Source: Acidimicrobiia bacterium (lineage in GTDB: Bacteria > Actinomycetota > Acidimicrobiia > IMCC26256 > JAOSJL01). Taken from it: a DNA stretch of 64,000 nucleotides. The first letter of the stretch is position 1. Every line of letters begins with the position of its first letter. Location of the stretch: assembly GCA_027494115.1 (NCBI GenBank), contig JAOSJL010000001.1, positions 1,885,926 to 1,949,925 of the forward strand, read 5' to 3'. A program made the position numbers and the translations under genes. The notes under the pieces were generated by a model. The model searched no databases. It had not been told where the DNA came from and was given only the letters and a program-made list of their open reading frames with translations. Shown piece after piece: positions 37,765 to 46,470 of this stretch.

Positions 37765-38310
37765 ATGCGCGTCATCGCCGGTTCGGCCAAGGGGCGGCGC
37801 CTCGCGGTACCGGCGGGCGCTCGCCCGACCACGGGTAGGGTCCGCGAAGCGATCTTCTCGATGCTCGGCGACGTCGGTGGCGTGCGTGTCCTCGACGTTT
37901 GTGCAGGGAGCGGGGCGATGGCGATCGAGGCGCTGTCGAGGGGCGCCGAGTCGGCTGACTTGATCGACGCCGACTCCACTGCTGTCGGCGTGTGTCGAAA
38001 GAACCTCGAGACGGTCGGTTTCGGCGACCGGGCACGCGTGGAGCGTGGGGACGCCAGACGTCTCCTGGCCGTTCCGTCCCCCGGGGGTGAGCCGGCCGAC
38101 CTGGTTCTGTGCGATCCGCCGTACGATTGGAGCGACGAGGATGTCGCCGCGGTTCTCCGTGCGGTGGAGGCCTCACCGCGACGGGCACCCGGAGCACGAA
38201 TCGTCCTCGAGCGGCCGAGCCGGTCCGGAACGCCCCTACTCCCGGAGACATGGCGATCGACCCGGGAGCGGATCTACGGCGATACGCTCGTGCTGATCAT
38301 CGACACGTGA
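37765..38310 (+). CDS. rsmD: 16S rRNA (guanine-966-N2)-methyltransferase
   Basis: 181 residues from ATG 37765, giving the normal family start MRVIAGSAKGRRLAVP. A GTG at 37717 would add 16 repetitive residues. Seen: PTTGRVREAIFSML, SAM-binding VLDVCAGSGAMAIEALSRGA and catalytic CDPPYDW. It methylates G966 of 16S rRNA. In actinobacteria rsmD is usually followed by coaD, as here. Confidence 0.92.
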   Translation: MRVIAGSAKGRRLAVPAGARPTTGRVREAIFSMLGDVGGVRVLDVCAGSGAMAIEALSRGAESADLIDADSTAVGVCRKNLETVGFGDRARVERGDARRLLAVPSPGGEPADLVLCDPPYDWSDEDVAAVLRAVEASPRRAPGARIVLERPSRSGTPLLPETWRSTRERIYGDTLVLIIDT

Positions 38311-38350
38311 GGCCCTCGCGGGCCTCGAGGGGACTCAGGGGGACCGACGC

Positions 38351-38836
38351 GTGGCCACCGCGCTCTGCCCGGGATCGTTCGACCCGGTGACCAACGGGCA
38401 TCTCGACATCATCGAGAGGACGGCCCGCCACTTCGATGACGTCCTCGTGGCGGTGATCCGGAACCCGCAGAAGTCGGCGCCGCTCTTCACGCTCGCCGAA
38501 CGTGAGGAAATGCTGCGTGAGGTCCTCGCTCATGTTCCCAACGTCCGGATCGACCACTTCAAGGGTCTTCTGGTGGACTACGCCCGCGAGCACGGTGCCG
38601 AGTCGATCGTCAAGGGTCTTCGGGCGATTTCGGACTTCGACTACGAGCTCCAGATGGGCCAGATGAACCACCAGCTGTCGGGCATCGACACCTTCTTCAT
38701 CACGACCAATCCCGCGTATTCGTTTCTGTCATCGAGTCTTGTGCGCGACGTGGCCCGCTTCGGGGGGGATGTGTCGAGCATGGTTCCACCGTCGGTGGCG
38801 AAACGTCTCGACGAGAGATTCGGAGCCGACAACTGA
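38351..38836 (+). CDS. coaD: Phosphopantetheine adenylyltransferase
   Basis: 161 residues, GTG start, complete. Nucleotidyltransferase motif LCPGSFDPVTNGHLDI at the N-terminus, then VKGLRAISDFDYELQMGQMN and the SSSLVRDVARFGGDVS C-terminal motif. It transfers AMP from ATP to 4'-phosphopantetheine in coenzyme A synthesis. Its stop overlaps the start of the next gene (TGATG), so the two are translationally coupled. Confidence 0.95.
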   Translation: MATALCPGSFDPVTNGHLDIIERTARHFDDVLVAVIRNPQKSAPLFTLAEREEMLREVLAHVPNVRIDHFKGLLVDYAREHGAESIVKGLRAISDFDYELQMGQMNHQLSGIDTFFITTNPAYSFLSSSLVRDVARFGGDVSSMVPPSVAKRLDERFGADN

Positions 38837-39372
38837 TGAGCGAACAACCTGAGTTCGACACCGAGGCCCTGCTTCTGCGGATGCGGGAGCTCGTCGAGAC
38901 CGCGCGGCCCATGCCGCTGTCGGCGTCCGTGCTGATCAGTCGTGACGAGTTCGCCGATCTGCTCGACGACGCGCTCCACGGTCTTCCCGAGGAGCTCAGG
39001 CGTGCCCGGTGGCTGCTGAAGGAGCGTGAGGAGTTCCTCGCCCAGGCCCGTCGCGACGCCGAGGATCTGGTGGAGGCGGCGCGCACCCGTGCCGAGCACA
39101 TGGTCGAGCGCACCGAGGTCGTGCGCGAGGCCAACCGCGTCGCACAGGGCCGTGTGGACGACGCCGAAGCCCGGGCGCGGGCCCTGCGCCATGAGGCGGA
39201 GGACTACATCGACCAGAAGCTGGCGGGGTTCGAGGTCGTGCTCACCCGCACCATGCAGGCCGTTCAGCACGGCCGCGAGCGCCTCTCGGTCCACATCGAG
39301 CCCGAGGACGGGGACGAGGCGGAAACAGAGGACGAGGAAACCGCCGGTTTCTTCGACCAGGACGAGATGTAG
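38836..39372 (+). CDS. Coiled-coil protein (DivIVA/ATP synthase b-like) downstream of coaD
   Basis: 178 residues, almost entirely charged helix: a heptad-rich region at about 55-140 (EREEFLAQARRDAEDLVEAARTRAE...) with no membrane segment. The N-terminus has SVLISRDEFADLLDDALHGLPEELRRARWLL, a block I associate with actinobacterial proteins annotated as DivIVA-domain or ATPase-like. The C-terminal tail is very acidic (EDGDEAETEDEE). It is coupled to coaD. A structural or division-related role is plausible; there is no direct evidence. Confidence 0.75.
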   Translation: MSEQPEFDTEALLLRMRELVETARPMPLSASVLISRDEFADLLDDALHGLPEELRRARWLLKEREEFLAQARRDAEDLVEAARTRAEHMVERTEVVREANRVAQGRVDDAEARARALRHEAEDYIDQKLAGFEVVLTRTMQAVQHGRERLSVHIEPEDGDEAETEDEETAGFFDQDEM

Positions 39373-39395
39373 ACCTGGAAAATCCTGGGTTCTGG

Positions 39396-39401
39396 TAGGG
39401 T
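39396..39401 (+). promoter_or_regulatory. Candidate -10 box upstream of yceD-rpmF
   Basis: TAGGGT in the 91-bp gap before yceD, 62 bases ahead of its GTG. It would drive the yceD-rpmF-plsX-acpP-rnc unit. Confidence 0.35.
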
Positions 39402-39463
39402 TGTCCGCGCCGCTGTCCGCAGCGGTTGCCCTTCACCCGTCCCCTGTTGATCGTACCGTAGCC

Positions 39464-39955
39464 GTGTCCGAATTGTACGCTGATGTCGCCGACCTGCTCG
39501 CCCGGCCGGGCGCCCGCGCGACACGTCGCGGCCGGGTGCCCATCGACGCCTCGAGCGCCGCTGTTCGGCCGACCGACGACGCCGTCGAGCTGGATCTCAC
39601 TCTCGAGCACGTGACCGACGGAATCGTCGTCCACGGAACCGTATCGGGCACCTGGCAGGGGGCCTGCAGCCGCTGTCTCGAACCCGTCTCCGGCCCGCTG
39701 TCGGTCACCGTGCGCGAGTTGTTCGAGAAGGAGGCGGTCGAGGGGGAGACGTTTCCCATCACCGACGACGCGATCGACCTCGAGTTGCCGTTGCGCGACG
39801 CGATCGTTCTCGATCTGCCTACGGTTCCGCTGTGCCGGTCCGACTGTGCCGGTCTGTGCCCTTCGTGTGGCGTGAACCGCAACGAGGAACAGTGCACGTG
39901 CACGGGCGAGCACGCTGATCCCCGCTGGGACGCGCTCGACGAACTGCGGCTGTGA
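39464..39955 (+). CDS. yceD: YceD family (DUF177) protein
   Basis: 163 residues from GTG 39464; the frame is open upstream but overlaps the preceding gene. Conserved Cys pattern: ACSRCLEPV in the middle and CRSDCAGLCPSCGVNRNEEQC near the end, likely zinc ligands. The gene precedes rpmF in most bacteria; in chloroplasts and bacteria the family has been linked to 23S rRNA processing. It has the family's usual position and length here. Confidence 0.9.
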   Translation: MSELYADVADLLARPGARATRRGRVPIDASSAAVRPTDDAVELDLTLEHVTDGIVVHGTVSGTWQGACSRCLEPVSGPLSVTVRELFEKEAVEGETFPITDDAIDLELPLRDAIVLDLPTVPLCRSDCAGLCPSCGVNRNEEQCTCTGEHADPRWDALDELRL

Positions 39956-40028
39956 ACAGCCGCCCCACCCCACTGCCCACCACACCGCCCACCGTTCGAA
40001 CGACCTCACGATCAGGAGCCTCAGCACC

Positions 40029-40208
40029 ATGGCCGTCCCCAAACGCAAGACCAGCAGGAGCCGGACTCACTCCCGGCGCTCCGCGAACAGAAAGGTGGAG
40101 ACGGCTGCCCGTTCGGTCTGTCCCCACTGTGGTGTGGGCAAGCGCCCCCACATCGTCTGTCCGCACTGCGGGTGGTATCGCGACCGGCAGGTCCTCGACG
40201 TCGAGTAG
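40029..40208 (+). CDS. rpmF: 50S ribosomal protein L32
   Basis: 59 residues: MAVPKRKTSRSRTHSRR opens the protein, followed by the zinc ribbon CPHCGVGKRPHIVCPHCGWY. ATG is preceded by AGGAG with 10-nt spacing. Located between yceD and plsX as in most bacteria. Confidence 0.97.
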   Translation: MAVPKRKTSRSRTHSRRSANRKVETAARSVCPHCGVGKRPHIVCPHCGWYRDRQVLDVE

Positions 40209-40211
40209 CCG

Positions 40212-41225
40212 ATGACTCCGCAGAGTTCGCGCACACCCGTCGTCGCGGTCGACGCCGTCGGTGGAGACCACGCGCCCGGCGCGGCCGTGGCGGGGGCTCT
40301 GCGCGCCGCGCAGGACTTCGACGCCTCGATACTTCTCGTCGGTCCCGAGGAACTCGTGAAGGCGGAGCTCCCGAATGGCTCGGTTCCCGACGGCGTGGAG
40401 TTGCTTCACGCGTCGGAGATCGTGGCGATGGACGAAGAGCCCGCGGCAGCGACCCGCGCCAAGAAGGACTCGTCGTTGGTGCGCGCCGCCGAGGCCGTGC
40501 GCGATGGCCGTGCCGACGCCATGGTGAGCGCGGGGAACACCGGCGCCGCAATGACAGCGGCACTGCTCAGAATGGGCAGGGTGGCCGGTGTCGCACGACC
40601 TGCGGTCGCCGTTCCGGTTCCCGTCCCCGGTGGTGGTCACCAGATGCTCGTCGACGCGGGCGCCACGGTCGACTGCTCGCCCGAGTGGCTGGCGCAGTTC
40701 GCTCTCATGGGCCGGACCTATGCCCAGGTGCGCTTCGATGTCGCCGAGCCCCGGGTCGGGTTGCTGTCCAACGGCGAGGAACCCGGCAAGGGCGACGGGC
40801 TCCGCAAGGCCGCTACGGAACTGCTCGCGGGGACTCCGGGCTTCGTCGGCAACGTCGAAGGTCGTCAGTTCATGAGTGCGGATCCCGACGTCATCGTGAC
40901 CGACGGATTCACCGGCAACGTGGCACTGAAGACGATCGAAGGCGTGGTCAGTGCCGTGGCCGGTCTCGTCTACTCGGTGATGTCGTCGAGCGACGAGGCC
41001 CGCGACGCCTCGCGGGTTCTCGAGCCGCTGCTGACCGAAGCGGCCAAGACCCTCGATCCCGAGTGCACCGGTGGGGCAACGCTTCTGGGTGTCGACGGCG
41101 TGTGTGTGATCTCGCACGGCTCGTCGTCCGACCGCGCGATTCTCAATTCGGTCGGCGTCGCGCTCGACGCCGTGGCCGCTGACGTGCCGCGTCGTCTCGG
41201 GGAGGCGATCGCCGATGCCGGCTGA
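40212..41225 (+). CDS. plsX: Phosphate acyltransferase PlsX
   Basis: 337 residues. It makes acyl-phosphate from acyl-ACP for phospholipid synthesis. Blocks: VVAVDAVGGDHAPGA at the start, DAMVSAGNTGAAMTAAL, LLSNGEEPGKGDGLRK, IVTDGFTGNVALKTIEG and CVISHGSSSDRAILNSV. The typical SAGNTGA and NVALK motifs are intact. It starts 3 bases after rpmF and overlaps the acp start by 11 bases. Confidence 0.95.
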   Translation: MTPQSSRTPVVAVDAVGGDHAPGAAVAGALRAAQDFDASILLVGPEELVKAELPNGSVPDGVELLHASEIVAMDEEPAAATRAKKDSSLVRAAEAVRDGRADAMVSAGNTGAAMTAALLRMGRVAGVARPAVAVPVPVPGGGHQMLVDAGATVDCSPEWLAQFALMGRTYAQVRFDVAEPRVGLLSNGEEPGKGDGLRKAATELLAGTPGFVGNVEGRQFMSADPDVIVTDGFTGNVALKTIEGVVSAVAGLVYSVMSSSDEARDASRVLEPLLTEAAKTLDPECTGGATLLGVDGVCVISHGSSSDRAILNSVGVALDAVAADVPRRLGEAIADAG

Positions 41226-41520
41226 GACGCACGTGGCGGGTGCGGCGCCCACCGCCGACGAGGTCTTCGCTCTGATCCAGGAGCGTCTGGCCGACATCCT
41301 CGAAATCGACATCGGATCGGTCACGATCGATTCGCGCTTCGCCGACGATCTCCATGCCGACTCTCTCGCGCTCATCGAACTGGTCGAGTCCCTCGAGGAG
41401 GAGATCGGCGAACGGTCGGTGGGTTTCCAGATCGTCGACGAAGACCTGGTGGATCTGGCAACGGTTCGCGACGCCGTGGAGTACGTCGTGGCGAGTTTTT
41501 CGGTCTCGGGTGACGCGTGA
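41215..41520 (+). CDS. acpP: Acyl carrier protein
   Basis: 101 residues, slightly longer than usual because of an N-terminal tail (MPAETHVAGAAPTADE). The phosphopantetheine site is in DDLHADSLALIELVESLEEE (Ser in ADSLAL). The C-terminal half contains VDLATVRDAVEYV. Lies between plsX and rnc as in many genomes, so it probably serves fatty acid or lipid synthesis. Confidence 0.93.
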   Translation: MPAETHVAGAAPTADEVFALIQERLADILEIDIGSVTIDSRFADDLHADSLALIELVESLEEEIGERSVGFQIVDEDLVDLATVRDAVEYVVASFSVSGDA

Positions 41521-42296
41521 TGACACGTCTGTCTGCCGGCGTGGTCTCTGCTGATGTCGGGCAGTCGGCCGAACTCGAAGATCTCGAGGCCGCCCTCGGC
41601 CACGAGTTCGCCACACCAGTGCTGTTGCACAACGCGCTCGTGCATCGGTCGCACCGCTCGCAACGTCCCGACCTCGAGTCAAACGAGCGTCTCGAGTTCC
41701 TGGGCGATTCGGTCCTCGGGCTGGTCGTGACGACCGACCTCTACCGGCGCTACCCCGAGTCTCCCGAAGGTGAGCTCGCGCGTATTCGTGCCGCCGTGGT
41801 CAATGAAGCAACGCTCGCAGAGATCGCCCGCGAAGTCGGCCTCGGGCGCTACCTCCTCCTCGACAAGGGTGAAGACGCCTCGGGCGGACGCGACAAGCCC
41901 TCACTGCTCGCCGACGCCATGGAAGCCGTGATCGCTGCGGTCTACCTCGACGGCGGATGGAAACCCGCCGAAATGCTGGTGTGCCGGCTTCTCCACGACC
42001 GGATCGCCGAAGCCTCACGATCGCCGGCGCTCCAGGAGTCCAAGAACAGGCTCCAGGAGCGCGCCGCCGGCCGCTTTGCGGATCGGCCCCGCTACGTCGT
42101 GTCCTCCGAGGGTCCTGAACACGAGAAGCGCTTTCACGCCGAGGTCCTTCTCGGTGGTCAGGTCTGTGGCCGCGGCGACGGATCCTCCAGCACCCGTGCC
42201 GAACAGGCGGCCGCATCCGACGCACTCGACCGGCTCGCCGACTCCGAGATCTCCGACAGTCCACCATTCGCAACAGAAGAAGGACACAATGCCTGA
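41517..42296 (+). CDS. rnc: Ribonuclease III
   Basis: 259 residues, GTG overlapping the acp stop. It cleaves double-stranded RNA in rRNA and mRNA processing. The signature NERLEFLGDSVLGLVV is intact, with the second catalytic region SLLADAMEAVIAAVYLDGGW; the double-stranded RNA-binding domain begins at about 170 (ESKNRLQERAAGRFADRPRY) and has TRAEQAAASDALDRL. Its stop overlaps the mutM start. Confidence 0.95.
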   Translation: MMTRLSAGVVSADVGQSAELEDLEAALGHEFATPVLLHNALVHRSHRSQRPDLESNERLEFLGDSVLGLVVTTDLYRRYPESPEGELARIRAAVVNEATLAEIAREVGLGRYLLLDKGEDASGGRDKPSLLADAMEAVIAAVYLDGGWKPAEMLVCRLLHDRIAEASRSPALQESKNRLQERAAGRFADRPRYVVSSEGPEHEKRFHAEVLLGGQVCGRGDGSSSTRAEQAAASDALDRLADSEISDSPPFATEEGHNA

Positions 42297-43125
42297 GCTT
42301 CCCGAAGTGGAAGTCCTCCGACGCGACCTCGACAAGGATGTCGTCGGTCGCAAGATCAAGTCAGTCGAGGTTGTGACGATGCGCTCGGTGCGTCGGCACA
42401 CCAAGCGTAAGCAGTTCACCGAGCCGCTCGAGGGAGCGAAGATCAAGTCGGTGGAACGGCGCGGGAAGTACCTCGTGCTCGCGCTCGACAACGAGCAGTC
42501 GCTCGTGATCCATCTCGGGATGTCGGGCCAGCTTCTGCGTGCCAAGTCGGCGAAGGTCGCGAAGCCCAAGCACACCCATGTCATCATCGGGTTCACCCAG
42601 GGCGGGCAGCTGCGCTTCGTCGACCCGCGGACGTTCGGTGAGATGTTCGTCACCAAGTCCGATGTGATCGCCGATGAACTCCCCGAGCTCGGCCATCTCG
42701 GCTTTGACCCGCTCGACGCGGGCATTTCGGTCGACCGGTTCGCGGCGCTGCTACGTCAGCGGAGCATGAAGCTCAAGTCGCTGCTGATGGATCAGAAGTT
42801 CATCGCCGGGATCGGCAACATCTACAGCGATGAAATCCTCTTCCAGGCGGGATTGCGCTTCGACAGGCTCAGTGACTCGCTGTCGCCCCAGGAGGTTCGC
42901 CGCCTGTTCCGTGCGGTGATCGAGGTCCTCCAGGACGCGGTCAAGTACCGCGGGTCGACTCTCGCCGACGAGGGCTTTGTCGACCTCCAGGGAAACCCCG
43001 GCGAGTACCAGGATCACCACCAGGTGTACGGCCGGGAGGGAGAGCCCTGCCCGCGTACCAAGAAGCCGATCATGCGCCAGCGTTACGGAAACCGCTCGAC
43101 CTACTACTCGGTGAGCCAGGTCTGA
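42289..43125 (+). CDS. mutM: Formamidopyrimidine-DNA glycosylase (Fpg/Nei family) with degenerate zinc finger
   Basis: 278 residues. Catalytic N-terminus MPELPEVEVLRRDL (Pro2, Glu3), SVERRGKYLVLAL (Lys), LVIHLGMSGQLL and the helix-two-turn-helix MDQKFIAGIGNIYSDEILFQAGL are present. It should excise oxidised purines. The C-terminal zinc finger, normally with four Cys, reads EPCPRTKKPIMRQRYGNRSTYYSVSQV (in parts: one Cys kept, CPRC is CPRT, the final CxxC is YSVS), but the DNA-contacting Arg in GNRSTY remains. This resembles a zincless finger as in some plant and vertebrate members. ATG overlaps the rnc stop region. Confidence 0.92.
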   Translation: MPELPEVEVLRRDLDKDVVGRKIKSVEVVTMRSVRRHTKRKQFTEPLEGAKIKSVERRGKYLVLALDNEQSLVIHLGMSGQLLRAKSAKVAKPKHTHVIIGFTQGGQLRFVDPRTFGEMFVTKSDVIADELPELGHLGFDPLDAGISVDRFAALLRQRSMKLKSLLMDQKFIAGIGNIYSDEILFQAGLRFDRLSDSLSPQEVRRLFRAVIEVLQDAVKYRGSTLADEGFVDLQGNPGEYQDHHQVYGREGEPCPRTKKPIMRQRYGNRSTYYSVSQV

Positions 43126-43154
43126 ACGACGGGGCAGCCTCCATCCGGCGCGTC

Positions 43155-43406
43155 GTGTGGGTGTCCGGGGTCGTGCAAGGCGTGTGGTTCCGCGAGAGCG
43201 CACGGGAGAGGGCGGAGGCGCTGGGGGTCCACGGCGGCGTGAGGAATCTCTCCGACGGCCGGGTCGAACTCGTGGCGGAAGGTGCTCCCGGGGCGGTCGA
43301 CGCTCTCGTCGGCTGGTGCCGGACCGGTCCGGCCCGGGCCAGGGTCGACATCGTCGAGGTGGTGGAGGCGACGCCGACCGGTGAGCGGGGGTTCCGCGTC
43401 TCGTGA
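43155..43406 (+). CDS. acyP: Acylphosphatase
   Basis: 83 residues, GTG start. VSGVVQGVWFRESARERAEAL contains the catalytic Arg (in WFRE) and the phosphate loop; the catalytic Asn is in GGVRNLSDGRVELVAEG. It hydrolyses acyl phosphates. The reading frame reaches slightly upstream without another start. Position between mutM and smc is common in actinobacteria. Confidence 0.92.
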   Translation: MWVSGVVQGVWFRESARERAEALGVHGGVRNLSDGRVELVAEGAPGAVDALVGWCRTGPARARVDIVEVVEATPTGERGFRVS

Positions 43407-43482
43407 CCGACGACTCGATACGCTCCGCGTGCGGAGGAGGGTCCTTGTCCATCATGCTTTCGACCAGGGATTACCACGGCCG

Positions 43483-46470
43483 ATGTTCCTGAAGTCGCTC
43501 ACGCTCAAGGGCTTCAAGAGTTTCGCTGATCGCACGACGATCGAGTTCGAGCCGGGTGTGTCGGTGGTGGTCGGACCCAACGGCTCCGGCAAGTCGAACC
43601 TCGTCGACGCCGTCGCGTGGGTGCTGGGCGCGCAGGGCCCGCGCACACTTCGTGGCGGGAAGATGGACGACGTCATCTTCGCGGGTACGCCGAAACGGCC
43701 GTCGCTCGGTCGTGCCGAGGTGGCGCTCACGATCGACAACTCCGCGGGTCTGCTGCCGATCGAGTTCGACGAGGTCACGATCACGCGGCTGTTGTTCCGG
43801 TCGGGTGATTCCGAATACCAGATCAACGGCGCGGAGTGCCGCCTGCTCGACATCCAGGAGCTTCTGTCCGACACGGGAATCGGGCGCCAGCAGCACGTCA
43901 TCGTGGGTCAGGGCCAACTCGACGCGGTTCTCACGGCACGACCCGAAGATCGCCGCGCGATCATCGAGGAGGCGGCGGGAGTCCTCAAGTTCCGCAAGCG
44001 GCGTGAGCGCGCCGAGCGCCGTCTGGAGTCCACCGAGGGCAACCTCTTGCGCCTCCAGGATCTGATCCGGGAAGTACGTCGTCAGCTCAAGCCACTCGAG
44101 CGGCAGGCCGACGCCGCCCGGCGCCACGGCGGTGTCGAAGCCGAGCTCCGGGCCATCAAGCTCCATCTCGCGGGCCACCACCTGGCCGGGCTGGCGACCA
44201 AGCTCGATCGACTCGACACGGAGCGGAGCTCCCACGCCCGGCGTGAAGCGGAGCTCAGCGCCGCGTTGACCGCCCTCGACGACTCCGTTGTCCACGCTGA
44301 AGAGGCACTCACGGGAATCGGTGACGACGACGTGGCCGACGCACTTGCTCGAGCGGAGGCCGTGCGGGAGCGGTCCCGTGGCCTCGTTGCTCTCGTCGAG
44401 GAGAAGCGTCGCGGTGTCGAGCGCGATCTCGCGGCCGCCGCAGACGAGGGTGTCGTCGAGACCCTGGTGGCCCAGGTCGATGACGCGCGTCGAGAGCTCG
44501 AGGAGATCGGCGAGGGCAAGCCGGGCGACGCCGAGGCCGAGTTGGTCGACGCGACCAGAGCACGTCGAGCTTCCCAAGAAGCCCTCGACGCTGCCGACAC
44601 GGTGCTGCGAGCCGCCGAGACGGAGCTTCAGCGTTGGCGCGCACGCGCCGACGCGCTCGAGTCGGCTCTCGACGAAGCCCACGTGGCCGCCGGCGCTGAG
44701 CGGCTCGCCGGTCTCGACGGAGTGGTCGGCCCGCTCGTCGACCACATCGAGATCGAAGAAGGCGCCGAGTCCGCCGTTGCCTCCGCACTGGGGGAGTCCA
44801 TGCATGCCGTCGTCGTAGAGAACGGCGATGTGGCACGTTCGGCGCTCCGTCGCCTGAAGGAGGGTGACACCGACGCGCTGATGGTCGTGCTCGATGATGA
44901 GCGCACCGCGGCGAACCTGTGGTCCCAGATCCCCGGGGGTCGACCGCTGAACGAGTGCGTCCGTGCCGAACGCCCCGGTCTGGCCGACGCCGTCGCCCGA
45001 CTCCTCGCCGGGTTCGTTCTGGTCGACGGTGGATGGTCGGAGGCGCTGGATCTGGCGCTCGAGCATCCGGGTCTCGTGACGGTGACAGCCGATGGTGACC
45101 GATTCGGAAGTGCAGCGGCATGGCGTGTCGGTGGCGGGCGGGCGGCCGCCACCAGGGCCGCTCTCGGCGAAGCACGCGCGGCGCTCGAAGACGCTGAACG
45201 TGCGGTGGAGCGTGCTTCATCGGACCTGACGGATGGCGCGGCACGTCTCGAGGTCGCCGAGGCCCGTGAGCGCGAAGCCGCCACAGCGGCACGCGAAGTC
45301 GAGATGCTCGGCGCTGCCCGCAACGAGCGCCGAGATCTGCTCGCAGCGCGGGTCGCCGCTCTGGAGGAGCGACTCGCCCGCGATCCGGAGGCCCAGGCGG
45401 AGGCGGAGAATCACCGGCGAACATTCGCTGCACGCGCCGATTATCTCCGTGCTCTGGCCGGTCGTCTCGGTGAGGCACACCGCCTGGCCGAAGGTCTCTA
45501 CCAACGGCTCCGCGAGCAGAGGCGTCGTCAGTCGGAGGCTGCTCGGGCGGCCACGGGGCATCTCCAGGGATTGCGCAACGAGCGCGGCGAGGCCGAGCGC
45601 GAACTGCGCGAGGTGCGTGAGCGATCACAACGGATCGAGATCGATGAGGCGGAAACGAAGCTGCGCCACGAGACGGCGGTCGAGGCTCTGCGCAGCGACT
45701 TCGATCTCGAACCGGCCGCGGCGCTCGACGCTCCCCGGCCCGAGGTCCCGGAGGGAACCACCCTGTCGGGCCGAGCGCGCGAGCTCGAACGTGAGCTGAG
45801 GCTGATGGGCCCCATCAACCCGCTGGCGCTCGAGGAGTATGAATCACTTCAGGAGCGACACGACTTCCTCGGCTCCCAACTCGAGGACGTGCGCGAATCC
45901 CGCCGTGAGCTCAAGCGGGTGATCCGCGCGGTTGACAGCGAGATCGTCTCGGTGTTCACCACGGCGTACGCCGATGTGGAAGGCCACTTCGAGTCGCTGT
46001 TCTCCACGCTGTTTCCCGGTGGGTCGGGGTCGCTCTCGCTCACCGACCCCGACGACCCGCTCTCCACGGGTATCGAGATCGATGCTCGCCCCTCGGGGAA
46101 GAACGTCCGCCGCCTCTCACTCTTGTCGGGTGGCGAGCGGAGCCTCACCGCCCTCGCCTTCCTCTTCGCCGTGTTCCGCGCCCGTCCGTCGCCGTTCTAT
46201 CTACTCGACGAGGTCGAGGCCGCACTCGACGACGTCAACCTGCACCGGTTCCTCGATCTCGTGCACGAGTTCCGCGACGAGGCTCAACTCGTGGTGGTCT
46301 CGCACCAGAAGCGCACGATGGAGGCCGCCGACTGCCTCCACGGCGTCAGCATGCCTCCCGGTGGTTCGAGCATCGTGGTGAGCGAGAGGCTCGACGACCG
46401 TGGACACCGTGAGTTGATCGAGCGTGCCACCGCCGAGCCCGAGGATCTGCGTCAGCCCCAGCACACCTAA
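43483..46470 (+). CDS. smc: Chromosome segregation protein SMC
   Basis: 995 residues from ATG 43483, chosen because MFLKSLTLKGFKSFADRT is the family start; upstream frame overlaps acyP. Head: Walker A GPNGSGKS (31-38), signature LLSGGERSLTALA (about 880) and Walker B YLLDEVEAALDD (about 905). Coiled arms at about 165-400 and 545-810 flank a hinge at about 405-545 (GVVGPLVDHIEIEEGAE...). Most bacterial SMCs are near 1,170-1,190 residues, so the arms are about 90 residues shorter each. It compacts and separates chromosomes with ScpA/B (not seen here). The stop overlaps the mscS start. Confidence 0.95.
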   Translation: MFLKSLTLKGFKSFADRTTIEFEPGVSVVVGPNGSGKSNLVDAVAWVLGAQGPRTLRGGKMDDVIFAGTPKRPSLGRAEVALTIDNSAGLLPIEFDEVTITRLLFRSGDSEYQINGAECRLLDIQELLSDTGIGRQQHVIVGQGQLDAVLTARPEDRRAIIEEAAGVLKFRKRRERAERRLESTEGNLLRLQDLIREVRRQLKPLERQADAARRHGGVEAELRAIKLHLAGHHLAGLATKLDRLDTERSSHARREAELSAALTALDDSVVHAEEALTGIGDDDVADALARAEAVRERSRGLVALVEEKRRGVERDLAAAADEGVVETLVAQVDDARRELEEIGEGKPGDAEAELVDATRARRASQEALDAADTVLRAAETELQRWRARADALESALDEAHVAAGAERLAGLDGVVGPLVDHIEIEEGAESAVASALGESMHAVVVENGDVARSALRRLKEGDTDALMVVLDDERTAANLWSQIPGGRPLNECVRAERPGLADAVARLLAGFVLVDGGWSEALDLALEHPGLVTVTADGDRFGSAAAWRVGGGRAAATRAALGEARAALEDAERAVERASSDLTDGAARLEVAEAREREAATAAREVEMLGAARNERRDLLAARVAALEERLARDPEAQAEAENHRRTFAARADYLRALAGRLGEAHRLAEGLYQRLREQRRRQSEAARAATGHLQGLRNERGEAERELREVRERSQRIEIDEAETKLRHETAVEALRSDFDLEPAAALDAPRPEVPEGTTLSGRARELERELRLMGPINPLALEEYESLQERHDFLGSQLEDVRESRRELKRVIRAVDSEIVSVFTTAYADVEGHFESLFSTLFPGGSGSLSLTDPDDPLSTGIEIDARPSGKNVRRLSLLSGGERSLTALAFLFAVFRARPSPFYLLDEVEAALDDVNLHRFLDLVHEFRDEAQLVVVSHQKRTMEAADCLHGVSMPPGGSSIVVSERLDDRGHRELIERATAEPEDLRQPQHT

